Below, one piece after another: positions 1 through 8,946 of a stretch of 64,000 nt of DNA. Position numbers and translations under genes: made by a program. How positions within the stretch are numbered: position 1 is the stretch's first letter; the number at the start of each line of letters is the position of its first letter. The notes under the pieces are model-generated. The model ran no database searches. It was given only the letters and a program-made list of their open reading frames with translations, and was not told where the DNA came from. This DNA comes from Thermococcus guaymasensis DSM 11113. Lineage in GTDB: Archaea; Methanobacteriota_B; Thermococci; Thermococcales; Thermococcaceae. The stretch covers positions 248,001 to 312,000 of the forward strand of contig NZ_CP007140.1 in assembly GCF_000816105.1 (NCBI RefSeq). The letters are read 5' to 3'.

Positions 1-1
1 G

Positions 2-1279
2 GGGTTCATCACAACTCTCCTCGGCCGCGACCTTGGAATCCTCTACTCCTGGAAGGCGATTCTCCTGGCTCATGCGTTTTACAACTTCCCCGTTGTCGTC
101 AGAATGGTATCATCTCTCTGGGAGAGGATAAACCCCCATTACGAGGAAGCCGCGATGAGCCTTGGGGCAAAGGGCTTCACCCTCTTTCGGAAGGTAACAC
201 TCCCAATGCTCTCACCCGCGATCTTTGCCTCCGCGATGCTCACATTCGTGTTCTGCTTCCTGAGCTTCTCAATCCCCCTGATACTTGGCGGCTATAAGTA
301 CAGCACGATAGAAGTTGCCATATTCACCGCAATAATCACCATGCTTGACTTCAGGACGGGTGCAGCGCTGGCAGTTATTCAGATGGCGCTCAGTTTCGCC
401 TTCATGTACTTATACCTCAAGAGCCTCGAAAAGTACGCGAAAGCTGAGGAGCAGAGGGTCTTGAGAAAGCCCAAGAAGCTGACCCTGAGGGAGATGTTAA
501 GCCTCAAAGGCCTCGCGATAGCCCTCTACTCCGTGGTCGTCTTCGTCTTCATTCTAGCACCACTCCTCGCCGTCGTCTATGACTCCCTTACGTGGAACGG
601 AAACTTTACCCTGGAGTTCTACCGCCGGCTCTTCGACAGCTCCTACAACCCAATTTTCGGATCGGACAGCCTCCACGCTATCATCTGGAGCTTCACCTTT
701 GGCTTTACAACGGTTCTGCTGGCGACTCTCATAGCTCTCGCAATGGCTTACTCCTCTCTCAGGTGGGATCTGCCGGGGAAGACCTTCATGGACGTCCTCG
801 TGACCCTCCCATTGGGATCCTCGGCAATAATCATTGGTCTTGGATACATCAAAGCTTTCCACAAGCCGCCCCTCATCTTGCTTGGAAGTCCGTACCTAAT
901 CATTGCAGCCCACACGGTGATAGCGTATCCCTTCGCCCTGAGGGCGATCTCCTCCTCTCTCAAGAAGATAAAGGCCAGCCTCCGGGAGGCGGCAATGAGC
1001 CTCGGAGCGACGGACTTCAAGGCGTTCCTAAAGGTTGAGCTGCCCTTAGCATTTGGAGGTGTCCTCGTTGGGGCAGTCTTTTCCTTCGCAATGAGCATAG
1101 CTGAACTCGGTGCAACGTATATGATCTACCAGCCCAAGTACACGACGATAACAATAGCAATCTACCGGTACCTTGGATCGAGGCAGTTCAATTCGGCCTC
1201 CGCTATGGCCGTCGTCCTTATGATCGTCAGCCTTGTGGGCTTTCTCCTGATAGAGAGGACGGGTGAGGAAGTATGGTAA
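2..1279 (+). CDS. ABC transporter permease, thiamine/iron type (5' partial)
   Basis: Inner-membrane permease of a binding-protein-dependent importer. The reading frame is open from the first bases of the window, so the N-terminus lies outside it. Two permease halves are fused: each has the EAA loop ([12 protein letters not shown] near the start and [12 protein letters not shown] near the C-terminus) that docks on the ATPase. This twin-domain form is typical of the ThiP/FbpB family. The stop codon overlaps the start of the ATPase gene (ATGGTAA), so the two are co-translated. The substrate is inferred from the ThiB-like binding protein on the opposite strand just downstream; iron(III) is the alternative for this permease family. 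Confidence 0.88.
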   Translation, partial: GFITTLLGRDLGILYSWKAILLAHAFYNFPVVVRMVSSLWERINPHYEEAAMSLGAKGFTLFRKVTLPMLSPAIFASAMLTFVFCFLSFSIPLILGGYKYSTIEVAIFTAIITMLDFRTGAALAVIQMALSFAFMYLYLKSLEKYAKAEEQRVLRKPKKLTLREMLSLKGLAIALYSVVVFVFILAPLLAVVYDSLTWNGNFTLEFYRRLFDSSYNPIFGSDSLHAIIWSFTFGFTTVLLATLIALAMAYSSLRWDLPGKTFMDVLVTLPLGSSAIIIGLGYIKAFHKPPLILLGSPYLIIAAHTVIAYPFALRAISSSLKKIKASLREAAMSLGATDFKAFLKVELPLAFGGVLVGAVFSFAMSIAELGATYMIYQPKYTTITIAIYRYLGSRQFNSASAMAVVLMIVSLVGFLLIERTGEEVW

Positions 1280-2277
1280 GGCTCCTCCTTAAGAACGTGA
1301 GGCTATCAAGGGAGGGCTTTGAGCTCAACATCCCCGAGCTTGAAGTGAAAGAAGGAGAGTTCTTTACGCTCCTCGGGCCAAGCGGGTGCGGAAAGACGAC
1401 CACGCTGAGGATCATAGCCGGCTTTGAAAAAGCCAAAGGAAGGGTCTATTTCGACGACGAGGACGTAACCGACAAGCCCCCATACGAGAGGAACATTGGG
1501 ATAGTCTTTCAGGACTACGCGCTATTTCCCCATATGACGGTCTTTGAGAACGTGGCCTTTGGCCTGAGGATGAGGAAGGTTCCCGAGGGCGAGATCAAGA
1601 AGATGGTAAAGGAAGTTTTATCGCTCGTCGGCCTGGAGGGCTTCGAAAACCGCTATCCCGAGCAGCTCAGCGGCGGCCAGCAGCAGCGCGTTGCTCTCGC
1701 GAGGGCGCTCGTTATAAAGCCCAGACTGCTCCTCTTAGACGAACCCCTGAGCAACCTCGACGCCAAGATCAGGGAGAGGCTCAGGGGGATTGTGAAGAGG
1801 ATCCAGCGCGAGCTCGGCATAACGACGATATACGTCACGCACGACCAAGAGGAAGCGATGGCAATAAGCGACAGGATAGCGATAATGAAGGACGGGAAAA
1901 TAGTCCAGATCGGAGAGCCGCTTGAGCTGTACTACCACCCAAGAGACGAGTTCGTGGCGACTTTCCTCGGCATCGGGAACCTCCTTGAGCTGAAGGCAGT
2001 AAACGGGAAGGCGTGCATCGGCGAACTTTGCTTCGAAACCGAGAGAGAGGGAGACGTGAAAGTCTTCTTCCGGCCTGAGAGCGTCGCCGTCGGAGAAGGA
2101 GCTACTGCGGAGGTAATTGACTACGAACTCCTGCCCGGGAGAATTAGGCTGTTTCTCCGCGTGGGGAATGCAAGGATCACCGCCGAAAGGTTCATCAACG
2201 AGCTCCCCTTCGACCCGCGAAACGTTCCAAAAAAAGTTGGAATAAAGGTGGAAAACTACGTCATCCTCTCTCCTTGA
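1273..2277 (+). CDS. ABC transporter ATP-binding protein (thiamine/iron type)
   Basis: Cytoplasmic ATPase that powers the importer. Visible motifs in order: Walker [10 protein letters not shown] (about residue 36), Q-loop in [11 protein letters not shown], signature LSGGQQQR, Walker [13 protein letters not shown] and the H-loop in [11 protein letters not shown]-terminal TOBE-like extension of about 100 residues follows, as in the PotA/FbpC/ThiQ group. It overlaps the permease by 7 bases and its 3' end overlaps by 17 bases the 3' end of the convergent binding-protein gene. Confidence 0.9.
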   Translation: MVRLLLKNVRLSREGFELNIPELEVKEGEFFTLLGPSGCGKTTTLRIIAGFEKAKGRVYFDDEDVTDKPPYERNIGIVFQDYALFPHMTVFENVAFGLRMRKVPEGEIKKMVKEVLSLVGLEGFENRYPEQLSGGQQQRVALARALVIKPRLLLLDEPLSNLDAKIRERLRGIVKRIQRELGITTIYVTHDQEEAMAISDRIAIMKDGKIVQIGEPLELYYHPRDEFVATFLGIGNLLELKAVNGKACIGELCFETEREGDVKVFFRPESVAVGEGATAEVIDYELLPGRIRLFLRVGNARITAERFINELPFDPRNVPKKVGIKVENYVILSP

Positions 2278-3328
2278 TTACCTCCTCCGGAGACTTGCCC
2301 TCTATCATTAGTTCTATCCACTCTTGAAGCCAGCGGTTGTGGTTGGCCTTTATTTCCTCGGGATCTGGATTGATGATCTTTTCTGGCTTTACCGCATACT
2401 TGTAGACGTCAGGAAGAGTGGCGTTCTTGCTCGCCGGGAACATCCAGTTGTTCAGGGGTATCTCGTCCTGGAAGTCGTTGGTGAGCATGAACTCAATGAA
2501 CTTCTCGGCGAGCTCCCTGTGCTTGGTTCCCTTAACTATGCCCACACCCTCGATCTGGACGTAAGCGGTTCCGTTGAGGAGTATGACCCCTATGTTTGGC
2601 TCACTTCCGTTGCTGTAGTAGGCACTGTAAGCAGGATCAGTGGCGTAGCTGACGAAGAGAGGGGCTTCGCCTTTGTCCCACATCTCCCAGCCGGCGTCCC
2701 AGCCCTCGGTTATCTGGTAGATCTGCGGCTTGAGCTTCTCCCAGTAGTAGAGCCAGCCGGGGTCGCCGTAGGCCCCTATCGTCCAGAGGAGGAAGGCCAT
2801 TCCCGTTGAGCTCGTCCTCGGATCCTCAACAATGAGGCTCTTTGCCCACTCGGGCTTAAGCAGGTCTTCGAAGGTCTGCGGCGGGTTCTGGACTTCATCT
2901 TTCTTGTAGACTATCGCTATCGCTCCGTAGTCATAGGGAATAAGATGGTAAGTCGGATCCAGCGCTTGGATGAGTTCTTCTGGCACGACATCAATGTTCT
3001 TCGGCTTGTAGACTTCAAGGACACCTGCCTCTATTGCCTTCGCCGCGAGGCTGTTGTCAATCCCGATCACGACGTCTGCCCTTGGGTTATCCTTCTCAAG
3101 GATAAGCCTGTTGAGAACCTCTCCCGCGTCCCCGAGGGTTATCAACTTAACCTTGACGTTGTACTTCTCCTCAAACTTCGGTATCGTGGCCTTTGCAAGG
3201 CTCTGGAAGCTGTCATATGTGTAGATTGTCAGCGTCTCTTTTTCCTCCCTGTTCGTCAAGCCTATGTACACGAGACCGAGAATTATCACAGCTATGACAA
3301 GCAGTCCAAGTATATTCTTGGTCTTCAT
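2261..3328 (-). CDS. Thiamine-type ABC transporter substrate-binding protein (ThiB-like)
   Basis: Extracytoplasmic solute-binding protein, about 355 residues. The N-terminus has a single hydrophobic segment ([19 protein letters not shown]) that acts as a membrane anchor or signal. The mature part begins LTIYTYDSF and carries the motif [15 protein letters not shown], both hallmarks of the thiamine-binding ThiB/TbpA family. I chose ATG 3328 because GGTGGTGA lies directly upstream; the in-frame GTG codons at 3337 and 3334 are part of that ribosome binding site. It is transcribed towards the permease/ATPase pair, an unusual layout, but those are its only plausible partners here. Pyrimidine or another thiamine precursor cannot be excluded as ligand. 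Confidence 0.85.
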   Translation of the reverse strand: MKTKNILGLLVIAVIILGLVYIGLTNREEKETLTIYTYDSFQSLAKATIPKFEEKYNVKVKLITLGDAGEVLNRLILEKDNPRADVVIGIDNSLAAKAIEAGVLEVYKPKNIDVVPEELIQALDPTYHLIPYDYGAIAIVYKKDEVQNPPQTFEDLLKPEWAKSLIVEDPRTSSTGMAFLLWTIGAYGDPGWLYYWEKLKPQIYQITEGWDAGWEMWDKGEAPLFVSYATDPAYSAYYSNGSEPNIGVILLNGTAYVQIEGVGIVKGTKHRELAEKFIEFMLTNDFQDEIPLNNWMFPASKNATLPDVYKYAVKPEKIINPDPEEIKANHNRWLQEWIELMIEGKSPEEVIKERG

Positions 3329-3548
3329 CGTCACCACCCTAAAATGTGGTTTTGAATTTCAATAACTGATTCAAGAGACCTGTTAATAAAAATTGCTGGC
3401 CAGATGTGACCTACCCAATTCTCAAGCAGGATAAATTTTGAAAATGATTCAAAATAGTAACAAAACACCGTGATTTAAACGGAATTTGTGACGTGGTGCC
3501 GAAACCATTTTAAGGTAGTTCGTCATAGTATTGCAGTGTCCAATCTTG

Positions 3549-3577
3549 TCCCGGCCTGCCATTTTAATTTTCCGGGA
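3549..3577 (+). promoter_or_regulatory. NSS transporter promoter with inverted repeat flanking the TATA box
   Basis: TATA-like ATTTTAATTT at 3561-3570 lies about 35 bases before ATG 3601. It sits between TCCCGG (3549-3554) and CCGGGA (3572-3577), a perfect 6-base inverted repeat with a 17-base spacer. A dimeric regulator bound there would cover the TATA box. The ribosome binding site is GGGGGTGAT just before the ATG. The 260-base gap back to the binding-protein gene also holds an AT-rich promoter-like element for the minus strand near 3390 and three scattered TTGAAT/ATTCAA half-sites. Confidence 0.5.
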
Positions 3578-3600
3578 TGCCCAACAATGGGGGTGATTGA

Positions 3601-5190
3601 ATGGAGCAAAGGGATCAATGGGCGACTAAGATTGGTTTGATTTTAGCGATGGCAGGAAATGCCATTGGTCTTGGTAATTTCTGGAGGTTCCCCTACCAGG
3701 CAGCCAAGTACGGTGGCGGCGCGTTCATGATACCGTACTTCGTCGCATTGTTCCTCCTTGGAATCCCAGTCATGTGGATTGAGTGGGTCGAGGGAAGGTA
3801 CGGCGGCAAGTATGGGCACGGAACACTTGGACCAACGTTCTACCTCATGGCCAGAGAAAGCGTCAAGCCAAGGACAGCAGTTATCTTCGGTATGATCGGC
3901 GGTATGCTGGCCTTCTCGGTCACATCGCTCCTGAACGGCTATTACCTTCACATAGTCGGCTGGTCCGCGGCCTACACCTACTTCAGCGCCGCCGGCTCAT
4001 ACATGAATACAACCAGCACCTACGACTTCTTCGTTAATTACATAAAGAACACACCGCAGGTGCTCTTGTTCTGGGCAATCTCAGTGGGCCTTCTCGGGAT
4101 AGCAGTCGCTCAGGGTGTCAGCAAAGGTATCGAGAGATGGGTCAAGGTAATGATGCCACTGCTTTACGTGGCGGCAATACTCCTCGTTATAAGGTCGTTC
4201 ACCCTCGGCTCACCGGTCAAGCCGGAGTGGAGCTCGATCAAGGGATTCGAGTACCTGTGGGAGCCAAGGTTCAGCGACGTGACGTGGGAGTCAGCCCTTG
4301 CGGCAGCAGGACAGATATTCTTCACGCTCTCGCTCGGTATGGGTATCATCCAGAACTATGCCAGCTACCTCGGTCCGGAGGACGATGTCGCCCTCAGCGG
4401 CCTGGCCACCGTCTCACTCAACGAGTTTGCTGAGGTTATTCTCGGTGGTTCAATAGCCATACCGATAGCCTTTGCTTACCTCGGCGAAGAGGGCATCAAG
4501 TCGGGTGTTAGCCTCGCGTACTTGGCCCTGCCAAACGTCTTCATACACATGCCCGCCGGAAGGTTCTTCGGCTCACTGTGGTTCCTGCTCCTGTGGTTCG
4601 CTGGCTTCACATCGGCAATAGCAATGTACAACTATCTCACCGCCCTCCTCGAGGAGGATCTCAAGATCGATAGGAAGGTAGGCTCTGCAATAGTCTTTGC
4701 TCTATACTTCATTATAGGACTCCCAATAGCCCTCGACAAGACACTGCTGCTCCTCACCGACCTCGACAAGTGGGTCGGCAGCTACCTGCTCGTTGTACTT
4801 GGGCTCTTTGACATCATAGTTGGCGTCTGGCTATTCAAACCGAAGAACTTCTGGGAGGAGCTTCACAAGGGGTCTTACATTAAGCTTCCAGAATGGATCA
4901 TGGTGATAATCAAGTACATAGCGCCACTCTACATCCTGATACTCCTCGGCAAGAACACCTGGGACTACATCACCAACGGCACCATAACGATGAGCCAGAA
5001 GTACCTTGAGTACCTTGTAAGCGATGAGGCCCTGATAAGCACGACTACAGAGTACGCCAAGAAAATGGTCATTGAATCGAGGATTCTCATAATCTTTGTG
5101 CTCATCATAGGTGCCATTGAGGCATACCTGGCAATCAAGAAGAAGTACGGCGAAGAGCTAGAGAAGAACGAGGTCATCATAAAGGTCTGA
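3601..5190 (+). CDS. Sodium-dependent symporter, NSS/SNF family
   Basis: Sodium-coupled amino-acid-type transporter of 529 residues. The N-terminus WATKIGLILAMAGNAIGLGNFWRFPYQAAKYGGGAF is the diagnostic first helix of the neurotransmitter:sodium symporter family, containing the unwound GNAIGLGNFWRFP sodium/substrate site. About 11-12 membrane helices follow (LeuT fold). A 34-codon gene for a one-helix peptide lies 10 bases downstream, as in the MetP/MetS pairs of bacteria, which points to methionine, alanine or another neutral amino acid as substrate. The substrate itself is inference. Confidence 0.9.
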   Translation: MEQRDQWATKIGLILAMAGNAIGLGNFWRFPYQAAKYGGGAFMIPYFVALFLLGIPVMWIEWVEGRYGGKYGHGTLGPTFYLMARESVKPRTAVIFGMIGGMLAFSVTSLLNGYYLHIVGWSAAYTYFSAAGSYMNTTSTYDFFVNYIKNTPQVLLFWAISVGLLGIAVAQGVSKGIERWVKVMMPLLYVAAILLVIRSFTLGSPVKPEWSSIKGFEYLWEPRFSDVTWESALAAAGQIFFTLSLGMGIIQNYASYLGPEDDVALSGLATVSLNEFAEVILGGSIAIPIAFAYLGEEGIKSGVSLAYLALPNVFIHMPAGRFFGSLWFLLLWFAGFTSAIAMYNYLTALLEEDLKIDRKVGSAIVFALYFIIGLPIALDKTLLLLTDLDKWVGSYLLVVLGLFDIIVGVWLFKPKNFWEELHKGSYIKLPEWIMVIIKYIAPLYILILLGKNTWDYITNGTITMSQKYLEYLVSDEALISTTTEYAKKMVIESRILIIFVLIIGAIEAYLAIKKKYGEELEKNEVIIKV

Positions 5191-5200
5191 GGTGATGAAG

Positions 5201-5305
5201 ATGAAGGCAAGCGCTCTGGCTTTCATGCTCTTGGCCTGGGGAATAATCCTCGTGTGGATGTCTCTGGCAATTAGCAAACTTATAAAGGCCGAGAGAAAGG
5301 CTTAA
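5201..5305 (+). CDS. MetS-like small membrane subunit of the NSS transporter (34 aa)
   Basis: Short gene in the same transcript as the NSS transporter, starting 10 bases after its stop. GGTGATG directly precedes ATG 5201; an ATG at 5195 would add two residues. The product starts MKASALAFMLLAWGIILVWM and consists of one membrane helix followed by a basic tail ending LIKAERKA. Size, the W-G-x(5)-W pattern in the helix and the position behind an NSS gene match the small subunit of bacterial methionine/alanine importers (MetS family). Function as an obligate partner is inferred. Its stop codon lies in the loop of a terminator hairpin. Confidence 0.75.
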   Translation: MKASALAFMLLAWGIILVWMSLAISKLIKAERKA

Positions 5306-5327
5306 AGCCTTTCATTTTTTCTTTTAC
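5295..5327 (+). terminator. Hairpin plus T-tract terminator after the NSS operon
   Basis: GAAAGGCT (5295-5302), loop TAA (5303-5305), AGCCTTTC (5306-5313) is a perfect 8-base stem, followed by ATTTTTTCTTTT. The three-base loop is exactly the stop codon of the small subunit gene. It separates the NSS unit from the gene that starts at 5344. Confidence 0.65.
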
Positions 5328-5343
5328 ATTAGGAGGTGTTTCT

Positions 5344-6072
5344 GTGAAGAGTCCAAAGATTCTCAAAGAGACAGCAGAGGTTCTGAAGGAAGTTGAAGAA
5401 CGCCTAAAAGAGGTAACCGCGCTCTCTCCGAGGAAAAAACAGCGTGCGCTTGAGGAAATCAGGGAAGCTAGGGAGAACTTTCTTAGACTTTCGGAAGAGG
5501 CCGTCATAGACAATGAAGAGCTTGCAAACTTCTTCCTGAAAAGAGCTACCAAGCTGAAGAACTCCACCAGCAATAAAGTCATAGAGAAGCTGGGCGAAGG
5601 GGAATACATGAAGGACGTCAACGCCATGCTGAGATACTCCCGCGCCGCCCCTTACGACTTCGCGGGGGAGATAAAACACCTGAACAGAGCGCACAAGGCG
5701 TACGTATGGGGGATGGTCTCCTACTTCGCCGTGACGGCGTTTCTGCCGGTAGCGTTCAAAATAACGTCCCTTATCCTTGTCATTCCGATACTGCTCTCCC
5801 TTCTGAGCCTGAAAAGAAGGGGATATATGGGCTTTCTGCTCGCAATGTCATCCATACCGATACCCATGATAACGGGGGCCATCGCAACAAGGGTTTACAT
5901 AGACGTGTTCCTGAGCCCCAACGGCATTCAGGAGGCCGCGGAAGGGCTTGGGGTCTCGACTACAACGGCCATGGTTATAGCGGCCATAATGCTTGTATTC
6001 GGAGTCGCAAGCGTTGTGCTCCTTGGCTACGCTGCCTACATGCTCTACAAGCACAGGCACGCCTTCCTCTGA
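5344..6072 (+). CDS. Conserved-type membrane protein with N-terminal helical domain, unknown function
   Basis: Not recognised. It is 242 residues long. Residues 1-110 are charged and predicted helical, with possible coiled coil (KILKETAEVLKEVEERLKEV). Three or four hydrophobic segments follow (about 119-153, 157-173 and 206-232), ending in a short basic tail YKHRHAFL. The start is GTG 5344, chosen because a very strong AGGAGGTG site precedes it. It lies behind the NSS terminator and converges on the PII gene, with a shared hairpin between the two. No enzymatic motif is visible. Confidence 0.65.
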   Translation: MKSPKILKETAEVLKEVEERLKEVTALSPRKKQRALEEIREARENFLRLSEEAVIDNEELANFFLKRATKLKNSTSNKVIEKLGEGEYMKDVNAMLRYSRAAPYDFAGEIKHLNRAHKAYVWGMVSYFAVTAFLPVAFKITSLILVIPILLSLLSLKRRGYMGFLLAMSSIPIPMITGAIATRVYIDVFLSPNGIQEAAEGLGVSTTTAMVIAAIMLVFGVASVVLLGYAAYMLYKHRHAFL

Positions 6073-6079
6073 AAAGAAA

Positions 6080-6097
6080 AGCCCTCAGTAGAGGGCT
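6080..6097. terminator. Hairpin between convergent genes
   Basis: AGCCCTC (6080-6086), loop AGTA, GAGGGCT (6091-6097) forms a perfect 7-base stem between the membrane-protein gene (+) and the PII gene (-), overlapping the PII stop codon. Flanking A- and T-rich runs would serve both directions. Confidence 0.5.
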
Positions 6098-6402
6098 TCG
6101 TTCCCGTTTTCTCCCGTTCTTATCCTTATCGCGTCCTCAACGGGCAGTATGAATATCTTACCGTCGCCCGGCGTCCCGCTCCTTGCGCTCATGATAATGG
6201 CGTCAATTACCTTCTCAAGGTCTTCGTCCTTGACGACAAGCTCAATCTTAATCTTCGGGAGAAGGTCGTAGGGCGGGACTCCACCTTGAACTCCCCTGCC
6301 CTGAACCGGATAAGCAGTTAGAGGCACAATGCCAATCTGCTTGAGGGCGTTCTTTACGCGGTCAAAATCGTTTCCCCTGATAATCGCCTCGACCTTTTTC
6401 AT
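6085..6402 (-). CDS. PII-family nitrogen regulatory protein with short T-loop
   Basis: Trimeric PII (GlnB/GlnK) signal protein, 105 residues. The N-terminus MKKVEAIIRGNDFDRVKNAL and the ATP-binding segment SGTPGDGKIFILPVEDAIRIRTGE are canonical. The T-loop region (about 34-50) reads QGRGVQGGVPPYDLLPK, about eight residues shorter than in E. coli GlnB. It lacks the TELYRGAEY segment with the modifiable tyrosine, so uridylylation is not possible. Start ATG 6402 follows GTGGTGACC. No amtB or glutamine synthetase gene is adjacent; the gene lies 60 bases downstream of the branching-enzyme gene, so its partner is unknown. Confidence 0.85.
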   Translation of the reverse strand: MKKVEAIIRGNDFDRVKNALKQIGIVPLTAYPVQGRGVQGGVPPYDLLPKIKIELVVKDEDLEKVIDAIIMSARSGTPGDGKIFILPVEDAIRIRTGENGNEALY

Positions 6403-6462
6403 GGTCACCACATAGATAATTTGTCAAAAGTCCAAAAAAGACTTTCGAAAGGAAAAGGAAAC

Positions 6463-8478
6463 TCAGGAAATCTGGGCAAGGAACTTCCTTAACCTCTTGA
6501 GGGAGATGCGGGTCTTTTTGGCCAGCTCCTCAAGGTCTGCCTTAAGAAGGTCTTCGGGCGTCTTTATGCCGGCATCGTTCAGCTTTGCGAGCGTTTTGGG
6601 ACCGATGCCCTTGATGTCTATGAGGCTTTTCACTTTCGGTGTCGGTTTTTCTTTAGGCTTTTTGACCTTTTTAGGGGCCCCTTTAGCCCGCTTAGTGAGC
6701 CTCGTATCAACTCTCTCCCTCAGAGGAACCTTCGGCTTCCTCCTCTTCACAAAGGCTAGGGATGCAGCATAGAACCTACCGCCGTCCCTCAGTACTTCAG
6801 CGTCTTCTTCCTTTTCCTCGGACTCTTCCGGCGGAACTTCGGGGGGCCCAACGTAATCTGGAATCTCCGGCGGGTTTTCACTCACATAGTAGGAGACCAC
6901 CACAGGTCTAAAGGCATTGTCCCTCTCCTCAAGTTCCTCAAGGAGCTTAACGTCGAAGCTTCCCGTCTTCACGTACTTCACGAGCTCATTTGCCAGCCTG
7001 TGGAAGTCCCTGCTGTGTATGAGGAGTCTTCTCTTCCCGTATTCCTTCGCCTGCCCGGTCGTTATCAGGAACTGCCAGTCACTCGCTTCAAGTATCAGAA
7101 GCTCTCTCGCGAGCTGTTCAAGGATTCTATCGGCTATTCTGTCCCTTCCGTAGTACTTGCTCGCCAGCGCCACCATCCTCTCCTCAGCGCGGTAGACGTG
7201 GTCCCAGGTCCATCTGGTCTCCTCATTCCACCACGTCGAGTGGTCTGCGTTGGCTCCCCACGAGCCCTCCGGAAGCTCAACCTCGTACCTCTCCCCGGCA
7301 TAGTTGTCAAGGAAAGCCGAGATGGTCGTGGTGACGATTCCATTCTGTGCCATCAGCTCAAGGACCCTGCCGAGCCACTTGACGCCCTCAAACCACCAGT
7401 GGCCAAAGAGCTCGGTGTCGTAGGGAGAAACGATTATTCCCTTCTCCCCGAACCTCTCCTCGAACTCACCCAGCAGCCTCTCCGCCAACGAGACGAAGTG
7501 CCTCGCGTGCTCCTCCACGCGCTCCATAGCCTTGTCGGGGTCGTAGAACTCCTTCTGGCCAAGGTCGACGTCCTTACCGGTAACGCGCCAGTACTGGCCG
7601 CCGCTCTTTTCGGCCTTCCTGTGGAACTCCCTGTACCAGAAGTCGCCGGGGTAGCCGTAGTGCGCGCTCCATACCTGGTGACCCGTCTCCCTGTTGCGGG
7701 CAAAGACGGCAACCTTAGAGCCCTTAATCCAGTAGGGCCTTAGCGTGCTCTTCTCTCCCTTGTAGAGCGGAATCTCGCCGTAGCCCTTCGTCACCGGACC
7801 CTCATCGATCAGGTTGCTCTCCACGAAGAAGTATTCGAGGCCGAACTCCTCCAGGAACTTTTCTATGCCCCGCCTCTTAACCTTCCTCCCGTCCGGCAGC
7901 TCCCACTCTCCGGCCGGCCGGTAGGCGCACTCCGGCAGCCATATCCCCCTCGGCCTCCTGCCGAAGTGCTTTTCGTAAGTAACAACTCCATTGGCGAGCT
8001 GTGCCCTTATTGCCTCGTCCCTAGCCAGGAGAGGGAGGTAGCCGTGGGTCGCGGCGGAGGTTATTACTTCTATGTAACCGGCGTCCTGGAACTCCCGGAA
8101 CTTGCCGACGATGTCCCCATTTATGGCCTTCCAGTAGTCGTAGACCTTCCTGAAGTGGTCAAGAGAAGCTTTAACCGCCTTTTCGTCGTACTTTCCTGAT
8201 TTTAGATCCTCCTCAGTCGCCTTGATTTTCCTTAGGAGGTACTTCTCAAACTCGGCCTTGATGTAGTCGTCTGCAAGCTGTTCCGCCAGTACGGGCGTTA
8301 TGTTGATTACGAGCTGGAAACGGACTCCCGAGGAGCGGAGGCGCTCAAACTCCATCAGAAGGGGCAGATAGGTCTCAGCCATTGCCTCGTAGAGCCATTC
8401 CTCCCCAAAAGGCCACTTCCCGTGTTTTCTAACGTACGGGATGTGGGTGTGGAGGACGAACGTGAAGTAGCCTTTCAT
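6463..8478 (-). CDS. GH57 1,4-alpha-glucan branching enzyme
   Basis: Transfers alpha-1,4 glucan segments to form alpha-1,6 branches in storage glycogen. The 671-residue length and architecture match the GH57 branching enzyme of Thermococcus kodakarensis. The N-terminal (beta/alpha)7 domain has VLHTHIPY. The nucleophile is E183 in GIWLPECAY and the acid/base is D354 in SPYDTELFGHWWF, the same numbers as in the characterised enzyme. A flexible acidic/basic linker (about 550-620) leads to a C-terminal helix-hairpin-helix unit (DIKGIGPKTLAKL), an odd nucleic-acid-type module typical of Thermococcales orthologues. A glycolytic-motif-like operator overlaps its predicted transcription start. Confidence 0.93.
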   Translation of the reverse strand: MKGYFTFVLHTHIPYVRKHGKWPFGEEWLYEAMAETYLPLLMEFERLRSSGVRFQLVINITPVLAEQLADDYIKAEFEKYLLRKIKATEEDLKSGKYDEKAVKASLDHFRKVYDYWKAINGDIVGKFREFQDAGYIEVITSAATHGYLPLLARDEAIRAQLANGVVTYEKHFGRRPRGIWLPECAYRPAGEWELPDGRKVKRRGIEKFLEEFGLEYFFVESNLIDEGPVTKGYGEIPLYKGEKSTLRPYWIKGSKVAVFARNRETGHQVWSAHYGYPGDFWYREFHRKAEKSGGQYWRVTGKDVDLGQKEFYDPDKAMERVEEHARHFVSLAERLLGEFEERFGEKGIIVSPYDTELFGHWWFEGVKWLGRVLELMAQNGIVTTTISAFLDNYAGERYEVELPEGSWGANADHSTWWNEETRWTWDHVYRAEERMVALASKYYGRDRIADRILEQLARELLILEASDWQFLITTGQAKEYGKRRLLIHSRDFHRLANELVKYVKTGSFDVKLLEELEERDNAFRPVVVSYYVSENPPEIPDYVGPPEVPPEESEEKEEDAEVLRDGGRFYAASLAFVKRRKPKVPLRERVDTRLTKRAKGAPKKVKKPKEKPTPKVKSLIDIKGIGPKTLAKLNDAGIKTPEDLLKADLEELAKKTRISLKRLRKFLAQIS

Positions 8479-8482
8479 TTAG

Positions 8483-8520
8483 TATCACCCGGAGTGTTAT
8501 TGGGCAGGGAGTATTTAACG
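8483..8520 (-). promoter_or_regulatory. Branching-enzyme promoter with TGM-like operator
   Basis: On the minus strand the TATA box CGTTAAATAC lies at 8520-8511, about 37 bases before ATG 8478. Across the predicted start, 8483-8499 reads TATCAC-CCGGA-GTGTTA. This is the Thermococcales glycolytic motif TATCAC-N5-GTGATA with one mismatch. In Thermococcus kodakarensis the TrmB-type regulator Tgr represses genes whose motif lies downstream of the TATA box, the arrangement seen here. Confidence 0.55.
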
Positions 8521-8641
8521 TTAGCGTGCTCCCACCTGGTCGTCGGCTAAAAAGTGTACATTGGAGGAGCAAACTACTTTTAAGTAAAGAAGCATCGTAT
8601 CTTAGGTGATAGGTACTCCAATAATTGGGAAGGTGGTCTGG

Positions 8642-8896
8642 ATGGAGGTCTTAAAACGAGAGTCCGGAAGCGGATTCCTGGCGGGGATAGTGGGGATACT
8701 GCTGTTAGGGGAGATAATAACGGTTCTCGGAATGCCCATAGACGATGCAGTAAAGTTCGGAAAGGTGATTTTTGACATAGGTATCGCTGGAGCAATCTGG
8801 GTTTTCCTACAGGAGCTCTTTGAAGGTGAAGGGAGCGACGTCTATAAGGCGGCGCTTGCGATAGCCGTGGCAGTGCTCATGGCTTTTGCTTGGTAG
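8642..8896 (+). CDS. Small membrane protein, unknown function (84 aa)
   Basis: Not recognised. GGTGGTCTGG precedes ATG 8642; the frame is open back to 8606 but lacks a better start. The product has a short charged N-terminus (MEVLKRESG) and three hydrophobic segments (about 12-30, 38-60 and 68-84), consistent with a small integral membrane protein. A TATA-like ACTTTTAAGT lies near 8573-8582. It ends about 50 bases before the RqcH gene, which has its own promoter. Confidence 0.6.
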   Translation: MEVLKRESGSGFLAGIVGILLLGEIITVLGMPIDDAVKFGKVIFDIGIAGAIWVFLQELFEGEGSDVYKAALAIAVAVLMAFAW

Positions 8897-8946
8897 TGAA
8901 AGACAACGCTTTAAACCTCTTTTTTGACTCTTTTTTGGGTGAGAGA

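Noticed and set aside
3338-3600. Thiamine-pyrophosphate riboswitch upstream of the ThiB-like gene
   Set aside because: No CTGAGA-type core motif is present on either strand of the gap.
7000-7743. 247-residue open frame on + opposite the branching enzyme
   Set aside because: Antisense shadow of the GH57 gene, no initiation signals.
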